This document shows, in pieces, positions 1-11,195 of a DNA stretch of 64,000 nt. The translations under genes were made by a program, and so were the position numbers. Each line of letters begins with the position of its first letter. Positions within the stretch are counted from its first letter, which is position 1. Location: contig CM044312.1 in assembly GCA_024291935.2 (NCBI GenBank), positions 44,155,001 through 44,219,000 on the forward strand, read 5' to 3'. Source of the DNA: Okapia johnstoni (lineage: Eukaryota > Chordata > Mammalia > Artiodactyla > Giraffidae). A model generated the notes under the pieces. It saw nothing but the letters and a program-made list of their open reading frames with translations, had not been told where the DNA came from and did no database searches.

Positions 1-954
1 CTCTGTCCTACTTATTACTTGCTCACTTCTGGACCTTTAGTATTTTAATAGCATCCTAGACTTAGACTTTACCCTCTCTGGGGAAAAAAAAAAGGTTGAG
101 TCAGTTTGTGTCACATTTGCCTCTATAGCTCTCAGAGAAAAGTCCAGCAACTGCAAAACTAGTAAGCTGTGCTCTCAGCAAAAGCATCTGAGGCAGGTTC
201 TGCCTTCCTGCAACCTGCCCCATAGCCAGGGCCAACTGAGAATGAACACATTGATTCTCTTACGGTTCCCCTTGTGGTTTCTACCAAACTAGTGCTTCTA
301 AAACCCATCAAAATATATTTGCTCTGCTTGCTACTCTAGAATTGCAGATCAGTTTGCATGGTTCAGCAACTTCCAGAAGTGTTTGAAGAGCTCGGTTTCT
401 TGTGCTCTTCAGAGTGTGGAAGGCAGCTGACTGGCATATGTACACATGCAAAGTGACAAGGAAATCCCAATTATTTAAGTACATCACTTTAGCCAAAGTT
501 TTCATTTCTTCCTACATCAAATGTTTGCTTTTTCTTTACAAGACTTAGGGTAGAAATATAGAGAACTGAGTCTTGTATCTTTGCCTTTCCTATTTTCAGT
601 GCATAATGTTACAACCATGGGTATGACCAAAGCCTAGGCTATAAGGAAAAGTAAAATACTCAGAAGGTGTTGGGGGGGGGGTCCAAAAAACTAATATGGA
701 ACTGTACAGATAATTATTTTTCTCTGTTGGAACCACCAAAAAAAAATAACAGCTCTAGACAAACAGACCTGGAGGATCCTTTTGATTGCTTCCCACATCC
801 GTGTTATTCTTGCCACTGCATGTACAGAGGTTTTGGCTTCTGGAGGTTTGTTTAAACAACAATCATTTGTACATAGGACACAACGAACTAGAAATAACTT
901 CTAAAGAAGCCTTGTAGCATCAAAACAAACCCAGTGTTCTTCAAATATATAGTT
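1..954. other. Unique AT-rich non-coding DNA
   Basis: No repeat family, exon or RNA gene is recognised. The stretch has a short poly-A run near 84-95 and a run of ten G at 672-681. Open frames here are short and resemble no protein family I know. Confidence 0.6.
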
Positions 955-1090
955 GCCTGACCCTCTACCACTTATTAGCTGTGTGACTCTAAATCGGCAG
1001 TTAATTGGGCCATATTTTCTCCCTGAAGTGTAGAAAAATACAGACCTCATTGGATTGTTTTGAGACTCCAAAGGAGAGTAGGAAAGGATG
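955..1090 (+). repeat. MIR SINE fragment
   Basis: The stretch around 970-990 (cacttattagctgtgtgact) matches the conserved central core of MIR, the ancient tRNA-derived mammalian SINE. The copy is diverged and its ends are approximate. Confidence 0.6.
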
Positions 1091-1201
1091 CTGTGAGTTC
1101 AAATGATGCTATCAGGTGCTTGTTAACTTCTAGAGTCCCTGGCTGATTCTTCCTCTCAGAGCAGCCTAGACAGAAGCCAGACTGTTTGCCTCGCAGCTCA
1201 A

Positions 1202-1239
1202 AGAATGAGACAGGGAAGCAAGAATGAGACAGGGAAGCA
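1202..1239 (+). repeat. 19-bp unit duplicated in tandem
   Basis: Positions 1202-1220 and 1221-1239 are identical head-to-tail copies of one 19-base unit starting agaatgagac. Perfect identity points to a recent slippage or patch duplication in unique DNA. Confidence 0.85.
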
Positions 1240-1299
1240 GTCGCTGTGAGGTAATGCTTGAGGGCTCCTGGAACTCCTGCTTCTGGAAGGTGAATCTGT

Positions 1300-1470
1300 A
1301 TCAAACACTTACATAGCACTTACTATGCGCAGACTCTCTTCTAACTTAAACAACTGGCACAGCCTTATAAGAAACCTAGATACAGAGGGGTCAAGGACCT
1401 TGTCCAAGGTCAAACAGTTTAAAAACAGTCCATGATTTAAACTCAGGCTATTTGCTCTCAAGGAACTTCA
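1300..1470 (-). repeat. MIR SINE fragment
   Basis: The segment has the reverse MIR layout: a stretch like gcacttactatg, then a degenerate gaggaaactgag region, then a stretch like aaggtcaaacag before actcaggct. The copy is well diverged. Confidence 0.65.
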
Positions 1471-2514
1471 TGCTCATTGCCTTTTATTTTCTGTGACCAT
1501 CACAGAAAACAATGTGATACAATCATGCCACTCCCAAGCCACTCTTCCTTGAGGAGTCTTACTTGTGGTATTTATTCAGTCTATACTTACAAAAGACAGT
1601 AGGTAAATTTCAGCATCTAAAGACAATACGAATTAAAAGAAATAAATGGGACTACATATTTTCGGTACCCAGATAGCTGAAATTACAAACACCTGAACAT
1701 TATAGCTTTGATTCACTCTTCTTGGCAAATTCTCTCCCATTCAACTCCTGTGTTTTAAGGGTTCTGGCACCAAGCCCAGCCAGTCTGGGCTCCCTGGAGT
1801 GCAGCATAATCTAAGAGCCTGCATAAATAAATTCTCATCAGGTGACCCTGGGAGAGCTCAAAGTTCCACTTCAGATTACCCCAGGGACAAGAGGGCAACA
1901 AGAATAAATTGCATAATTGTATGGAGATTTATGTAACAGTAGACCTCTCCATTTCAAATCCTCTGCAATAATCAGTGAAGCACTTGTTAATTATTTTGGA
2001 AGGATTCATTTCCTGATTTCTTACACAGCAAATGCTACAATGCATTAAAAAAAAAAAAACGGACTCTACGTTGTCTTTATAATTTACAGTTTTCCCAATC
2101 AGAGCGATTTCTCATTTGTAGTGGTCTGTTCAGCTGTCCTGTCTTTAGTAGGTTCACATCCCCTGCTCATGGTCTTTTAATAATAGGTTCTCAATGGATA
2201 TCGAAGAAATAAAAATTAGGGCATATAGAAGAACTCTTTCAAAAAAAACCGAAAAAAAAAAGGAGAAAGAGAGAAAAAACCTATTCATTCAATTCTAGCA
2301 CAATCTGGCTTCTGAAAATGTGTTCCTTTGAAAGTTCTAGGAAGGAAATGTAAGGGGGCAGTGGGAAAAAGACAAGAGGAAATTACTCATGTTTCACAAG
2401 TTTCGAAATAGCAATTCTCTCTCCCACTTAGACATTCCTTAATCTACTTAATATATGTACAGAGCTTTGTGAACTGCAGTCTTTCTACCTAGTAACCACA
2501 TGCTTATTCATTCG
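1471..2514. other. Unique AT-rich non-coding DNA
   Basis: No gene or repeat family is recognised. It contains a 13-base poly-A run at 2047-2059 and a purine-rich run at about 2239-2279 (A, G and two C only). Confidence 0.6.
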
Positions 2515-2712
2515 TTTAATCCACTCTTACCAAATGTCTACCATGTGCTAGCTTAGGTACTTCATATTTATTATTTCATTTAGATCTCAAAAGGAAGCAA
2601 AATTACCTATACATCACAGCTGAAAAAAATCAAGGCTCAGAGGTTTTCTATTACATGACAAGGTCATCCAGCTAGCAAAAAGCGGAGCTAATGTGAACGC
2701 AAGTCAGTTTCA
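2515..2712 (-). repeat. MIR SINE fragment
   Basis: Reverse-orientation MIR signature: accatgtgctagcttagg near 2540, aaaatcaaggctcag near 2625 and a degenerate aggtcatccagctagcaa near 2660. Flanks are not recognisable. Confidence 0.65.
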
Positions 2713-3284
2713 ACAAAGATAGTCTTCTGTTCCGTACTTTCCAATAGAGCAGGTTGTTCGGAGACCCCAGGTACAGAAAACATTTAGAGATTTCATCACT
2801 TGCCATAAAAAAGAAAAACTCAACAGAGAGGTCTTTGTTCATTTTTTGAAATCCTTGTTAGATGTCTATCACTGGAAGGAGGGAGTTTGGGAATGTGTAA
2901 TTTTTTGCTCCTGTTCTCCACGTGTCCCTGGCCATACATTTCAACCTGCCCTTGAGAGAGGGATATTTGCTGCTCATGTTCAGTAAATTCAGCCCAATAA
3001 TTTTCAGTTGCTATGTACAAAGCTCTGTCCTGGTGCCATGAGAGCTCAAAAGATGTGTAAATAGGACCCAGGACTCAAAGAACCATATACTCATTCATCC
3101 AGTGAATTAACCAAAGGAGAGGAGAGAACAGGACTGTGTTAAGCATGGCATTAGCCAAACTGAAGGTTCCCAAACAGAACATTTGTGAAGGCTTCTCTCA
3201 ACTCCCGTCTGTAGGCCTGACAGAACTGGGGTACCCTCTTCCTCTGTTCCTGTTTTCTCATGAATGGACTTGAACCGGCCTTTC
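2713..3284. other. Unique non-coding DNA
   Basis: Nothing is recognised here. Short frames on the minus strand at 2820-3020 and 3107-3337 show no family resemblance and no splice context. Confidence 0.55.
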
Positions 3285-3390
3285 ACAACCTCCACTCCAA
3301 GGAAACCTCTTGGCAATGTCACCAATGACCTCCACAATCAATGGTCATTCTCAGCTTCACTTTGACCTATCAAACAGCCACTTTAAAGTA
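3285..3390 (+). repeat. L2 LINE fragment, reverse transcriptase region
   Basis: The text around 3318-3350 (gtcaccaatgacctccac, then caatggtcattctcagc) resembles the segment of the L2 ORF2 that codes for the reverse transcriptase palm. The open frame is lost. L2 is an ancient CR1-clade LINE inactive in placental mammals. Confidence 0.5.
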
Positions 3391-4654
3391 TTGTAATTCA
3401 CATAGATTGCATGTATGCTGGAAATTATGTACAGTGAGCATATAGTATTTATTTTATAAAAATTATTTTTAAAGGGATAAAGCAATAAATGATTCAAGAA
3501 AAATCACAAAATTCTAAAAGGCAGAAGAACAGTTTCACATGAATCAGTCTAGCTAAAGGGGAGAGCTGAGCCAAAGTCTGGGATGAGAAGAACAGTGAGG
3601 CAAAGACTGACTTTGAACAATACAAGGAATGGGGTATGAAGACAACAGTCAGAAGGGACCAACAATGTATTGTTTGTATAAGCTGAGTCCCTTTAGTTGG
3701 GGATTTCCTGCAAGGAGAATAGATTCCTATTGAGTTAAGATGCTATATCTGAAAGATGGTCTACTTCAAAGAGATCCACTTTTTGTGCAGAGAATCAGGG
3801 TCCTTAAAACGAGAGTGTTTCAGTTCTGGGTCTGTAATTGGCCAAAGTAAAGGGAGCTCATTAATAATTGTTTCTAAACTTTACAAAGGACCTTTCTCCA
3901 GTGAGTTTCACTGGCTTTTAGCTAGTGAAAATATTAAATTTTCTCTCTCATCCCTGTAGAGGAAAGAGGAGGTGAGTTTTGTCTCCTTTTAATAGACAGA
4001 GAACTGAAGTGAACCTCACTTGCCAGAAGTTCCTCCAACGGCAGAATAAAAAGACTGTAGCAGTCATCTCTTGATGTCAATCTGCTAATATCACTAAGGA
4101 GTGAAAATGTGGCACCCACGCTACTATTCACCCTGCCTGTGCCCACAGCCATAGCTGAAAACATGGCATTCTCTCCCACTGAACCCAGACTCAACTGCAG
4201 AATACTTCTCAACACAATGCTCTAAGTAGCAACTACCAATAGCTACGTGCTGGCATGGGGAAAGGTGAAAAACACACCCGTGCAAGGACAAGGCCGAGCA
4301 AAACAGAATGGAGTAGGAATTTAATTCCTGATTTCTCTTGTTTCAGGTACAGGTTATGCCAGATGTTCAATACATCAAATGTAGCTCATATATTTTAAAT
4401 TCTGTTACATTCTTCTCTAAAAGTACTTTGTTAATGTGTATAAAATAAGATATATTTAAAAAGTACACATTCATATACACATTGTATACTTCCATGGACT
4501 TCTGTACAATACTACAGAGGTATGGGTAGATACATGCATGATAGCTACAAAAGTTTCTGGGGCACAAAGTAGAACTCTTCACTATGAAATTTTAGGTTTT
4601 CTACAAATAGGAACGGAATTCAAACTAATGTTAACTATAATAAAAATAAATGTT
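3391..4654. other. Unique AT-rich non-coding DNA
   Basis: I see no gene, repeat or RNA. The longest minus-strand frame (3934-4215, 93 codons) is Ser/Leu-rich and matches nothing known. Confidence 0.55.
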
Positions 4655-4860
4655 AATATGAATTCAGCACCTACTATGAGTCTAACCCTAGATTAAATGC
4701 TTTAGTTCTAATCCTCACAATAATCCTATGAGACAAGAACTATTATTCCAATTTCATTGATGAGAAAACTGAAGTTTTAGAGAATCTAAGGTTGCAGAAA
4801 CAAATATCAAGTGGAATCAAGACTGGAGAGTTCAACTTCTAATCACTAGGCATAACTTCC
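4655..4860 (-). repeat. MIR SINE
   Basis: A clear reverse MIR: cagcacctactatgagtcta, then aatcctcacaataatcctat, then tcattgatgagaaaactgaa. It is one of the better preserved MIR copies in the window. Confidence 0.8.
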
Positions 4861-6473
4861 TAAAATTATCTTGATAAAATTATATTTATAGACTGTTTCC
4901 CACTGACAAAATGAGGCATTCTGTATATAAAATTTCAAAAGCCTTAGTATTCAAGTTAAAAGATCACAGAACTCTTTTGCTTGGGCTTTCAAGGCTGTAA
5001 GTTGTAAACGACATCTTAGGTTCAATTTGTAGAAGCGAAAAACACAGATCACATCTAACGCCCAGTCTCATCATTTTATCCTTTAAGGAAGCAAACTCCT
5101 CTAACGGATATTTAGAAAGGAGAGCACCCACACATAAATGAGGGCTCCTGGCGATTTTATGTGAGGAGGTTCTTGGATAGGAAAAACAAGTTCAAGTTCA
5201 GTTCAAGAAACAAGGACAAGGGCAAATTCAGTGGGAGGAACTAAAAGAGAGCCAGTGTGGCTGGCATACAGAGACCTAATGTCACCTGGTGATGGTGGAT
5301 GAGAATTTATATGAAAATGACTCCAGAAGACCAAGTCTTTCAGCCAAGGTTGTACTGAAAGTTTATATATTTAGTGCCTCTTCCCTGTCACCATATGAGC
5401 TCCAAACATGAAAAATATACAAAGATATAAAATGTAGGGTTTTTTTCCCGTTGGTATGTCTGTGCGATTTAAAAAAAAAAAAATTAAGATTAATTATCTC
5501 AAGGATAAGACACAAAATAGAAATGCAAAGAATACTGCAGACAGAGGCGTCCAGGAGTTCCACTCCTGTGTGCTCATAAAGCTAAAAATATCCCCAGAAA
5601 AAGGCTGAGACCTGAGCTAGCTTACTGCTGGAAATCAGAGAATGTGGAGGGGGAAGCCACATACCACGATGAAGGACTTTATAATCTGCATATCCAGGGA
5701 GATGGCAGGAGGCAGACAGCCTCAGCACCAGGACCTGACCACGCTGTGTGCTGGCCTGGTGGTGGTTCTTAGATAGTCATAGTTGATGTGAACAGAGGTC
5801 CCAGCTACAAACAGAAGATTTTACTCTGGACTGGAGTCATCAGAGGTAGAAAGCAGGTAATAGGAACTTCTGTGCTAGGGCAAGATGAGTACAGAGAGAG
5901 GGATAGGGGGAAAGCAAGTGCAAAATCACACCCTAAACTGTAATTCCAAAGCACATGAGAAACACTAGCATTAACGAAGATGGCCAGTAAATTTAATATC
6001 CGACTTATTTCCTCCAGATGGAATGAACAGAACCTAAAAATAACTTTAATCTGGAGCTTTAAAAACAAGTAGGTTGTTACACAGATTATCTTCATTGGCT
6101 ATATTTTAAAATTCCTCAAGTAAAATTTCTTGTTATATATAAATCTTACAGTTTTAAATGTTGAACTTGAACTATTCAGAGATTGGAAACACAGCATGAT
6201 CATTATATTTAGCATCTGAAAGACCCCAGGATAAGGCTGTGTTCCCTAAGAGTCATGAAGTAAGAACTTTCATGGTCCCTGCATTTCTGCAGCATGTTCA
6301 GAGACTAAAAGACAATCCTGGGATGCTGTGTGATGGAGAAATAGACATGAATTGCCAAGGTGGACAACACAGAGGGAAAAGCTGAGCCAATCCTATAACA
6401 GAACACTTATTTGATAGAAAGATGGAAAAATGGACATAATAAGAAAAGATCCCTAAAAAATAAACCTGGCTTT
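4861..6473. other. Unique AT-rich non-coding DNA
   Basis: No recognised element. A 12-base poly-A run follows cgattt near 5470. The minus-strand frames at 5363-5563 and 5805-6095 are low-complexity and not credible genes. Confidence 0.55.
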
Positions 6474-6485
6474 ATAACTAGATTC

Positions 6486-6617
6486 TGGAGAAGGAAATGG
6501 TGACCCACGCCAGTATTCTTGCCTGGAGAATCCCATGGACAGAGGAGCCTGGCGGGCTACAGTCCATGGGGTCGCAAGAGTCGGACACAACTTAGCAACT
6601 AAACCCCCACCACCACC
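6486..6617 (+). mobile_element. Bov-A (ART2A) SINE, partial
   Basis: The body runs from ggagaaggaaatggtgaccc to the rcggacacaactt-type end typical of the BovB-derived part of Bov-A SINEs, with a simple CCA-rich tail at 6604-6617. A perfect 12-bp target-site duplication (ataactagattc) lies at 6474-6485 and 6618-6629, so this is a retrotransposition event. The tRNA head is absent. Confidence 0.95.
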
Positions 6618-6645
6618 ATAACTAGATTCAGGTTAAAGTTGGAAT

Positions 6646-6872
6646 GCCTTGCCATGCTACCATGCTCAGTGGCTTCAGTCATGTCTGACTCTTTGCAACC
6701 TCATGGACTGTAGCCCACAAGGCTCCTCCATCCATGGGATTTTTTTCAGGCAAGAATACTGGAGTGGGTTGCCACTCCCTCCTCCAGGGGATCTTCTTGA
6801 CCCAGGAATTGGACCTGCGTCTCCTGCATTGCAGGTGGATTCTTTACCACTGAGCCACCAGGGAAGACCCAG
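6646..6872 (-). mobile_element. Bov-tA SINE, near full length
   Basis: The minus-strand copy begins at its head with cttccctggtggctcagtgg (read on the minus strand) and retains the tRNA-derived region, including a degenerate B box, followed by the Bov-A body. A 9-bp flanking repeat (agttggaat) at 6637-6645 and 6873-6881 is a likely target-site duplication. It faces the plus-strand SINE just upstream, forming an inverted pair. Confidence 0.95.
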
Positions 6873-6881
6873 AGTTGGAAT

Positions 6882-7423
6882 AAACTTACTAAATTCTCCA
6901 TCTTCTGTGCCACAGAGGAAAAGTAAGTATTGATATTTATAAAGCAAAATTACATGCACATTAAATTGAGAGATCCTAAATATAAATGATGATGATTTGA
7001 TGAATGACTGGCTGAATGATCAACCCATTCTAAGTCAGAAAAAATGGTGAGGCATTATACACATTCTTCTTACTCTTTATGTTGGAACTCAAAAATAAAA
7101 CCTCTGTGAAAAACCAAATCAATCCGTTTCCAATAAAATCAAAAAAATGTTTCTGTGGTATTCAGTCCTAGAACTTCATTTCCCTGCTCCAACTGCTATG
7201 CTGTTATATATAAGCACTGGCTGCTTGAATGAATCACATGCTATCCCTTTATCCAAGGAGGACACAGCAATAGATGCTTCTAAGTGTGAAACGCTGGGGG
7301 AAGATAATACACTTTGCTTTAATTCCAACCAGATTTGTGGCTGATGGAAAGAAACGCCCCCATGCAAAGCTAACAAAGAGGGTGAGATTAGCTACCCTCA
7401 TGACACTAGAATTCCTAGAGAGC
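6882..7423. other. Unique non-coding DNA
   Basis: Nothing is recognised. Short open frames lie on both strands (7147-7344 plus, 7176-7376 minus) and are mutual shadows without family resemblance. Confidence 0.55.
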
Positions 7424-7434
7424 CATGATGCATT

Positions 7435-7566
7435 CTGGAGGAGGGCATGGCAACCTACTCCAGTATTCTTGCCTGGAGAATCCCATGGACAGAGGAGCCT
7501 GGAGGGCTACAGTCCATGGGGTCGCAAAGAGTCGGACACGACTGAGCGACTAAGCACAGCACAGCA
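7435..7566 (+). mobile_element. Bov-A SINE, partial
   Basis: A headless Bov-A body from ggaggagggcatggcaacct to the ggacacgactgagcgactaa end, with an agcac tandem tail. An 11-bp perfect target-site duplication (catgatgcatt) lies at 7424-7434 and 7567-7577. Low divergence suggests a fairly recent pecoran insertion. Confidence 0.95.
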
Positions 7567-7577
7567 CATGATGCATT

Positions 7578-8404
7578 AGGCAAGGAGTAATTTTCGTCAT
7601 TTGTTTTTAATCCCAGAAGGAGGTGATGACAGTAATGGATGAAAAAATTATTCTTCCTAACCTCTCAGGGGAGATCTTGAAGAACTCCCCAAATGCCCCT
7701 ATGGCAAAATCTCATTTGTCTGCAATTTTAGATTCTAATGCTATGAAGCAGTATTGAGAGATGACAAGCTCCCTGTCCGAGGCAGTGATGGAATGGAAAG
7801 ACCCATGATGACGTGTCATAACTGTGTGATGTGCCGGAGGTGGGTGGTTGCTTGATTGTTGCTTCCAAATCTGGAATCAAGGACTCAGGGTCAATTTAGG
7901 TCAGTGCGTCCCACGGAGGAAAGGCAAGGCCAACACACCCTGCAGACGTTGAAAACGTCTGAGACCTCTGAGACCACTTTGGCTGTTAAACCCGCAGCTT
8001 TTGGACAGCCTACTCTCTACTTAACTGAAGGTGAAAGAATTATAATGATTAATGTGCATTTACTGCCATGGATCTAAAACCAGCAAATTCTGCCAACAGG
8101 GATTTTTTTAAGAAAGGAAACCAAGGAACAACATATAATTAGCTGACAGTTATTTAGGAGTTAATTATTCAGTCCTTTGTTTCACTTCTTCCTACTTAAT
8201 TCCTTTTGACCACATCTCTGTTGACTTGCTTCCCTTGCCCATTAGAGAAGTGAAGCAGGTGAAACTCCAAGTTACAAGGGGGCATTCTGTGGTTGGAAGC
8301 AGTCATAAAAGGTTTGGTGAAGGGAAGGAAGGGGAGGGCGGGAGGATATTATAATTACTGGAAAAGTGATTGATCACATTTTTGTTTTGGTTAGCAGGGT
8401 ATAA
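7578..8404. other. Unique non-coding DNA
   Basis: No repeat or gene is recognised. It includes a small perfect CpG-containing hairpin (agacgtt / aacgtct, 7944-7960, 3-nt loop) and a G/A-rich stretch at about 8318-8345. Confidence 0.55.
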
Positions 8405-8605
8405 AGGAGAGTGTGGGCTTTGAAGTCAAACAGAATGAGCTTTGGTTTCTTGTTTCTGCCACTTAATAGACAATCTGTGTGTCTTCGGGCAGAATAACTC
8501 GGTTGGTCTGACTCAGCTTCCTTACAGAGAAAACAAGGATATCAATATCTGTATTAGACAGTGGCAACAATTGAATAACATAATGCAAAGAGCCAAATAC
8601 AAATT
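8405..8605 (+). repeat. MIR SINE
   Basis: Forward MIR signature: gggctttgaagtcaaacag, then ctgccacttaatagacaat, then a degenerate cagcttccttacagagaa. Diverged but collinear over about 190 bases. Confidence 0.7.
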
Positions 8606-9324
8606 TTCCCATCCAGCAGACTCTCAAGCTGCATTATGAAAATTATCTAAAATTTACTCCTCTCAGATACCTAAGATATGACTAAAAGCAAATGTTCCTA
8701 AAATGAGAAGTAGGAGTTCCCACGTAAATGTACACATTTTAATCTGCAAACTTCTTGATTTAAAATTGCTCTTAAAATTTCCATTAAACTTTACCTGTCG
8801 ACTTCCTTGCTTAGAAGAGCAGGTGCTTGTGCTCCTTGAAGGTGAGACCAATTTTGGGGATACCGCAAGGCTCTTCTCATCACTCATCTTGAATAGTGTG
8901 TCACTTGGCCTCAGTGTAGTCAGAATGCCATCAGAAGACAGTGGAGCAGGGAGTATGGAAGTCCCACACAGGCAGGTGGCTCAGCTTTTATCCAGTATGT
9001 TTTAAAAGCATTTTGGATGCCCTAGAGGAAATCCCTAAAACCAAAATAAAAGAATTAGCAAGAAGGTCCCAGACATTAGACATCATCTATAATTAGCCAC
9101 TGATTGTCTGAAAGTGGTTTATATACACTACAGATTACAGAGCCATGATGATTAGTCACATCAGGGGCTGGGAAGGAAAAGATGCTTTATACCTATCTCT
9201 TGTTGGAAATTATGGTGGTGGTTTTTCATGTATGTGGCTTTTCACGTAGCTTTGCAATATGACAGGCTTAAGAACACTAGTAGAAAATCTGAGTCCAGAC
9301 ACATAGAAAATCAGTACCATAAAA
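8606..9324. other. Unique non-coding DNA
   Basis: I see no supported element. A 100-codon plus-strand frame at 8703-9005 has no family resemblance. Confidence 0.5.
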
Positions 9325-10410
9325 AACATCCCAAATCACAGTGAGATACCACTTCACACCCATGATGATAGATCTAATCAAAAACCTGAAACATAACAAG
9401 TGTGGGAAGAAACTAGAACTTCCAGGTATTCCTGCTAGAAATTCAAAACAGTGCAGCTGTAGTTGACAACAGTCTGGCAGATTTTTAGAAGTTAAACATG
9501 GAATTATCCTATGATTCAGCACTTACACTCCTAGGTATCTACCCAAAAGAATTGAAAAATGTATTCTAACAGAAACTTGTACAAGAAGGTTCACAGCAAT
9601 GTTATTTACTCACAATGGCCAAAGGCAGAAATAATCCAAATGTCCATCAACTGATGAACGAATAAATGACACACTGTAAATGACGGGGTCTGGATGTTCG
9701 TGCCTCCCCCCACCCCCACCATCCAAATTCATATGCTGAGATCCTAATGCCCAGCGAGATTGTATTAGAAGGTAGGGGTTTGGGGAGGTGTGAGGTCCTG
9801 AGGGAGGAGCCCTCATGAATGGAATTACTGCCCTTATGAAAGAGACCCCAGAAGTCCCCGGCCCCTTCCACCATGTGGGGCTACCATGATAAGCCTGCCA
9901 CCCAAAGAGGGTACTCTGACCATCCTGACATCCTCATCTTGGACTTCCAGCCTTTAGTCCTGTGAGGAATAAATTTCTATTGCTTATACGCCATCCAGTC
10001 TGCGACATTTTGTTAGAACAACCCAAATAGACTAAAACACAATGGAATTATTATTCAGGAATTAAAAGGAGTGAAGTACTGACACATGCCATAACATAAA
10101 TGAACCCTAAAAACATTATGCTAAATGAAAGAAGCCAGACATAAAAAAAAACCCCACATATTATATGTTTCTATTTATATGAAGCATCCAAACCAGGCAA
10201 ATCCATAGAGACAGAAAGCCAATTAGTGGTTGTCAGGGGCCGGGGGATTTGAGGAATAGAGTTCAGCCACAGGGTTGCCTTTAATGGTGATTAAAGTGCT
10301 CTGGAACTAGTATATTGTGAAAGTACTAAATGTCACTGAATTATATACTTGAAAATGGTTAAAAAGTTAATTTTATGTTATGTATATTTTACTACAATTT
10401 TTAAAAATGC
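9325..10410 (+). mobile_element. L1M LINE 3' end, interrupted by an MLT1 LTR
   Basis: L1 3' sequence is recognisable as gtgagataccacttcaca near 9340, a degenerate aatgtccatcaactgatga near 9637 and, after the LTR, acattatgctaaatgaaag near 10115, ending in an A/T-rich tail. The ORF2 part is truncated to its last stretch and has no open frame. The LTR at 9681-10039 splits it. The divergence fits an old L1M subfamily; the subfamily was not resolved. Confidence 0.8.
9681..10039 (+). mobile_element. MLT1-type (ERVL-MaLR) solo LTR
   Basis: It starts with TG and ends with a gactaaaaca terminus. In between it holds blocks typical of MLT1 LTRs: gagccctcatgaatgg, attactgcccttatgaaaga, and gaggaataaatttctattg with the AATAAA signal. 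There is no internal retroviral sequence, so it is a solo LTR. It sits inside the L1M 3' end in the same orientation. The target-site duplication is no longer clear. Confidence 0.75.
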
Positions 10411-10556
10411 CTTTCTGTTTTTTTGAGGGGATAGGGTTGGGGAATTTGTTCTACCAAAGGTTCCTGGAGACATCTTCAAAAAAAACTACAACATGGTGTA
10501 TCAAAAACCATGGGGGAAAGCAGAATTTTCCATATCATCTATTAGTATATTAGTAA

Positions 10557-10672
10557 GGGCTTCCCTGGTAGCTCAGCTGGTAAAGAATTCACCTGAAATG
10601 CAGGCGACCCCAGTTTGATTCCTGGACAGAGGAGCCTGGTGGGCACGACTGAGCAACTAAGCACAAAACTAA
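10557..10672 (+). mobile_element. Bov-tA SINE with internal deletion
   Basis: The tRNA-derived head (gggcttccctggtagctcag) and the start of the body are followed directly by ggacagaggagcctggtggg and the gactgagcaactaa end. About 100 bases of the usual body are missing, either as an internal deletion or a template jump. Confidence 0.9.
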
Positions 10673-10724
10673 AACAACGGTCATTTGGTGAGTCCATACC
10701 ACTTACTGCCAAGCCCTTTAATGT

Positions 10725-10885
10725 GTTCCCCACAGAGTGTCTCATTTCATCAAAGTCTGTTGGGATGGGTATTATCTGTATTTTACAGGGGAAAAAGCCA
10801 AGTTTCTAAGAAGTTAGGTCACTTGACCAGTCACACAGCTGGCAAGTGACTGAATCTAGGCTAGATGCCAGGCCTATAACCTTGG
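10725..10885 (-). repeat. MIR SINE fragment
   Basis: Reverse MIR: gggtattatctgtatttta, then cttgaccagtcacacagct. The part past the core is diverged. Confidence 0.65.
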
Positions 10886-11195
10886 TGCTGGAAATTAGCA
10901 TGCCTGGGTAGCCAGGCCTGGTGAGAACAGCTACTGCCCCATCTCTGGGACCTAAGAGAATTGAGGAGCTGAGCTAGGAAGACTCAGGAGGGAGCACATC
11001 AGAAGCCAGCTCTGAAGAGGCAACGCTCCGTCTTTTCCACAGCACCAATTTCCAAGATGGCGGGTATCTCTGGTGGGAAAGGGGACAGACCAGGACAGAC
11101 GCAGAGACCCCTTTATGAAACCGAGTCCCCTGAAACTGAGCTCCATGCTGAACTGGTGATTAATCTCCCTATTCAAAACTTTATGCCTTTCTTGT
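10886..11195. other. Unique DNA with a YY1-like motif
   Basis: A CpG-containing segment of unknown origin. It carries aagatggcgg at 11054-11063, and an open frame of 69 codons starts from the ATG in that motif (11057-11266). It may be the 5' flank or part of the LTR that follows. No repeat identity could be fixed. Confidence 0.4.
11053..11063 (+). promoter_or_regulatory. Candidate YY1 site
   Basis: The string caagatggcgg matches the YY1 core (AAnATGGCGGC) up to the last base, which is G. YY1 sites of this form are common at the first ATG of housekeeping genes and in some retroviral leaders. Function here is inferred from the motif alone. Confidence 0.4.

Noticed and set aside
672..681. Run of ten G as a regulatory site
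   Set aside because: A single homopolymer without partner tracts; probably slippage or a sequencing-prone site.
6649..6933. Open frames over SINEs (here, and at 15490-15846, 16706-16991, 23723-24099, 36194-36379, 38636-38980)
   Set aside because: They translate Bov-tA or Bov-A bodies, with the recurring phrases seen in every copy. They are not genes.
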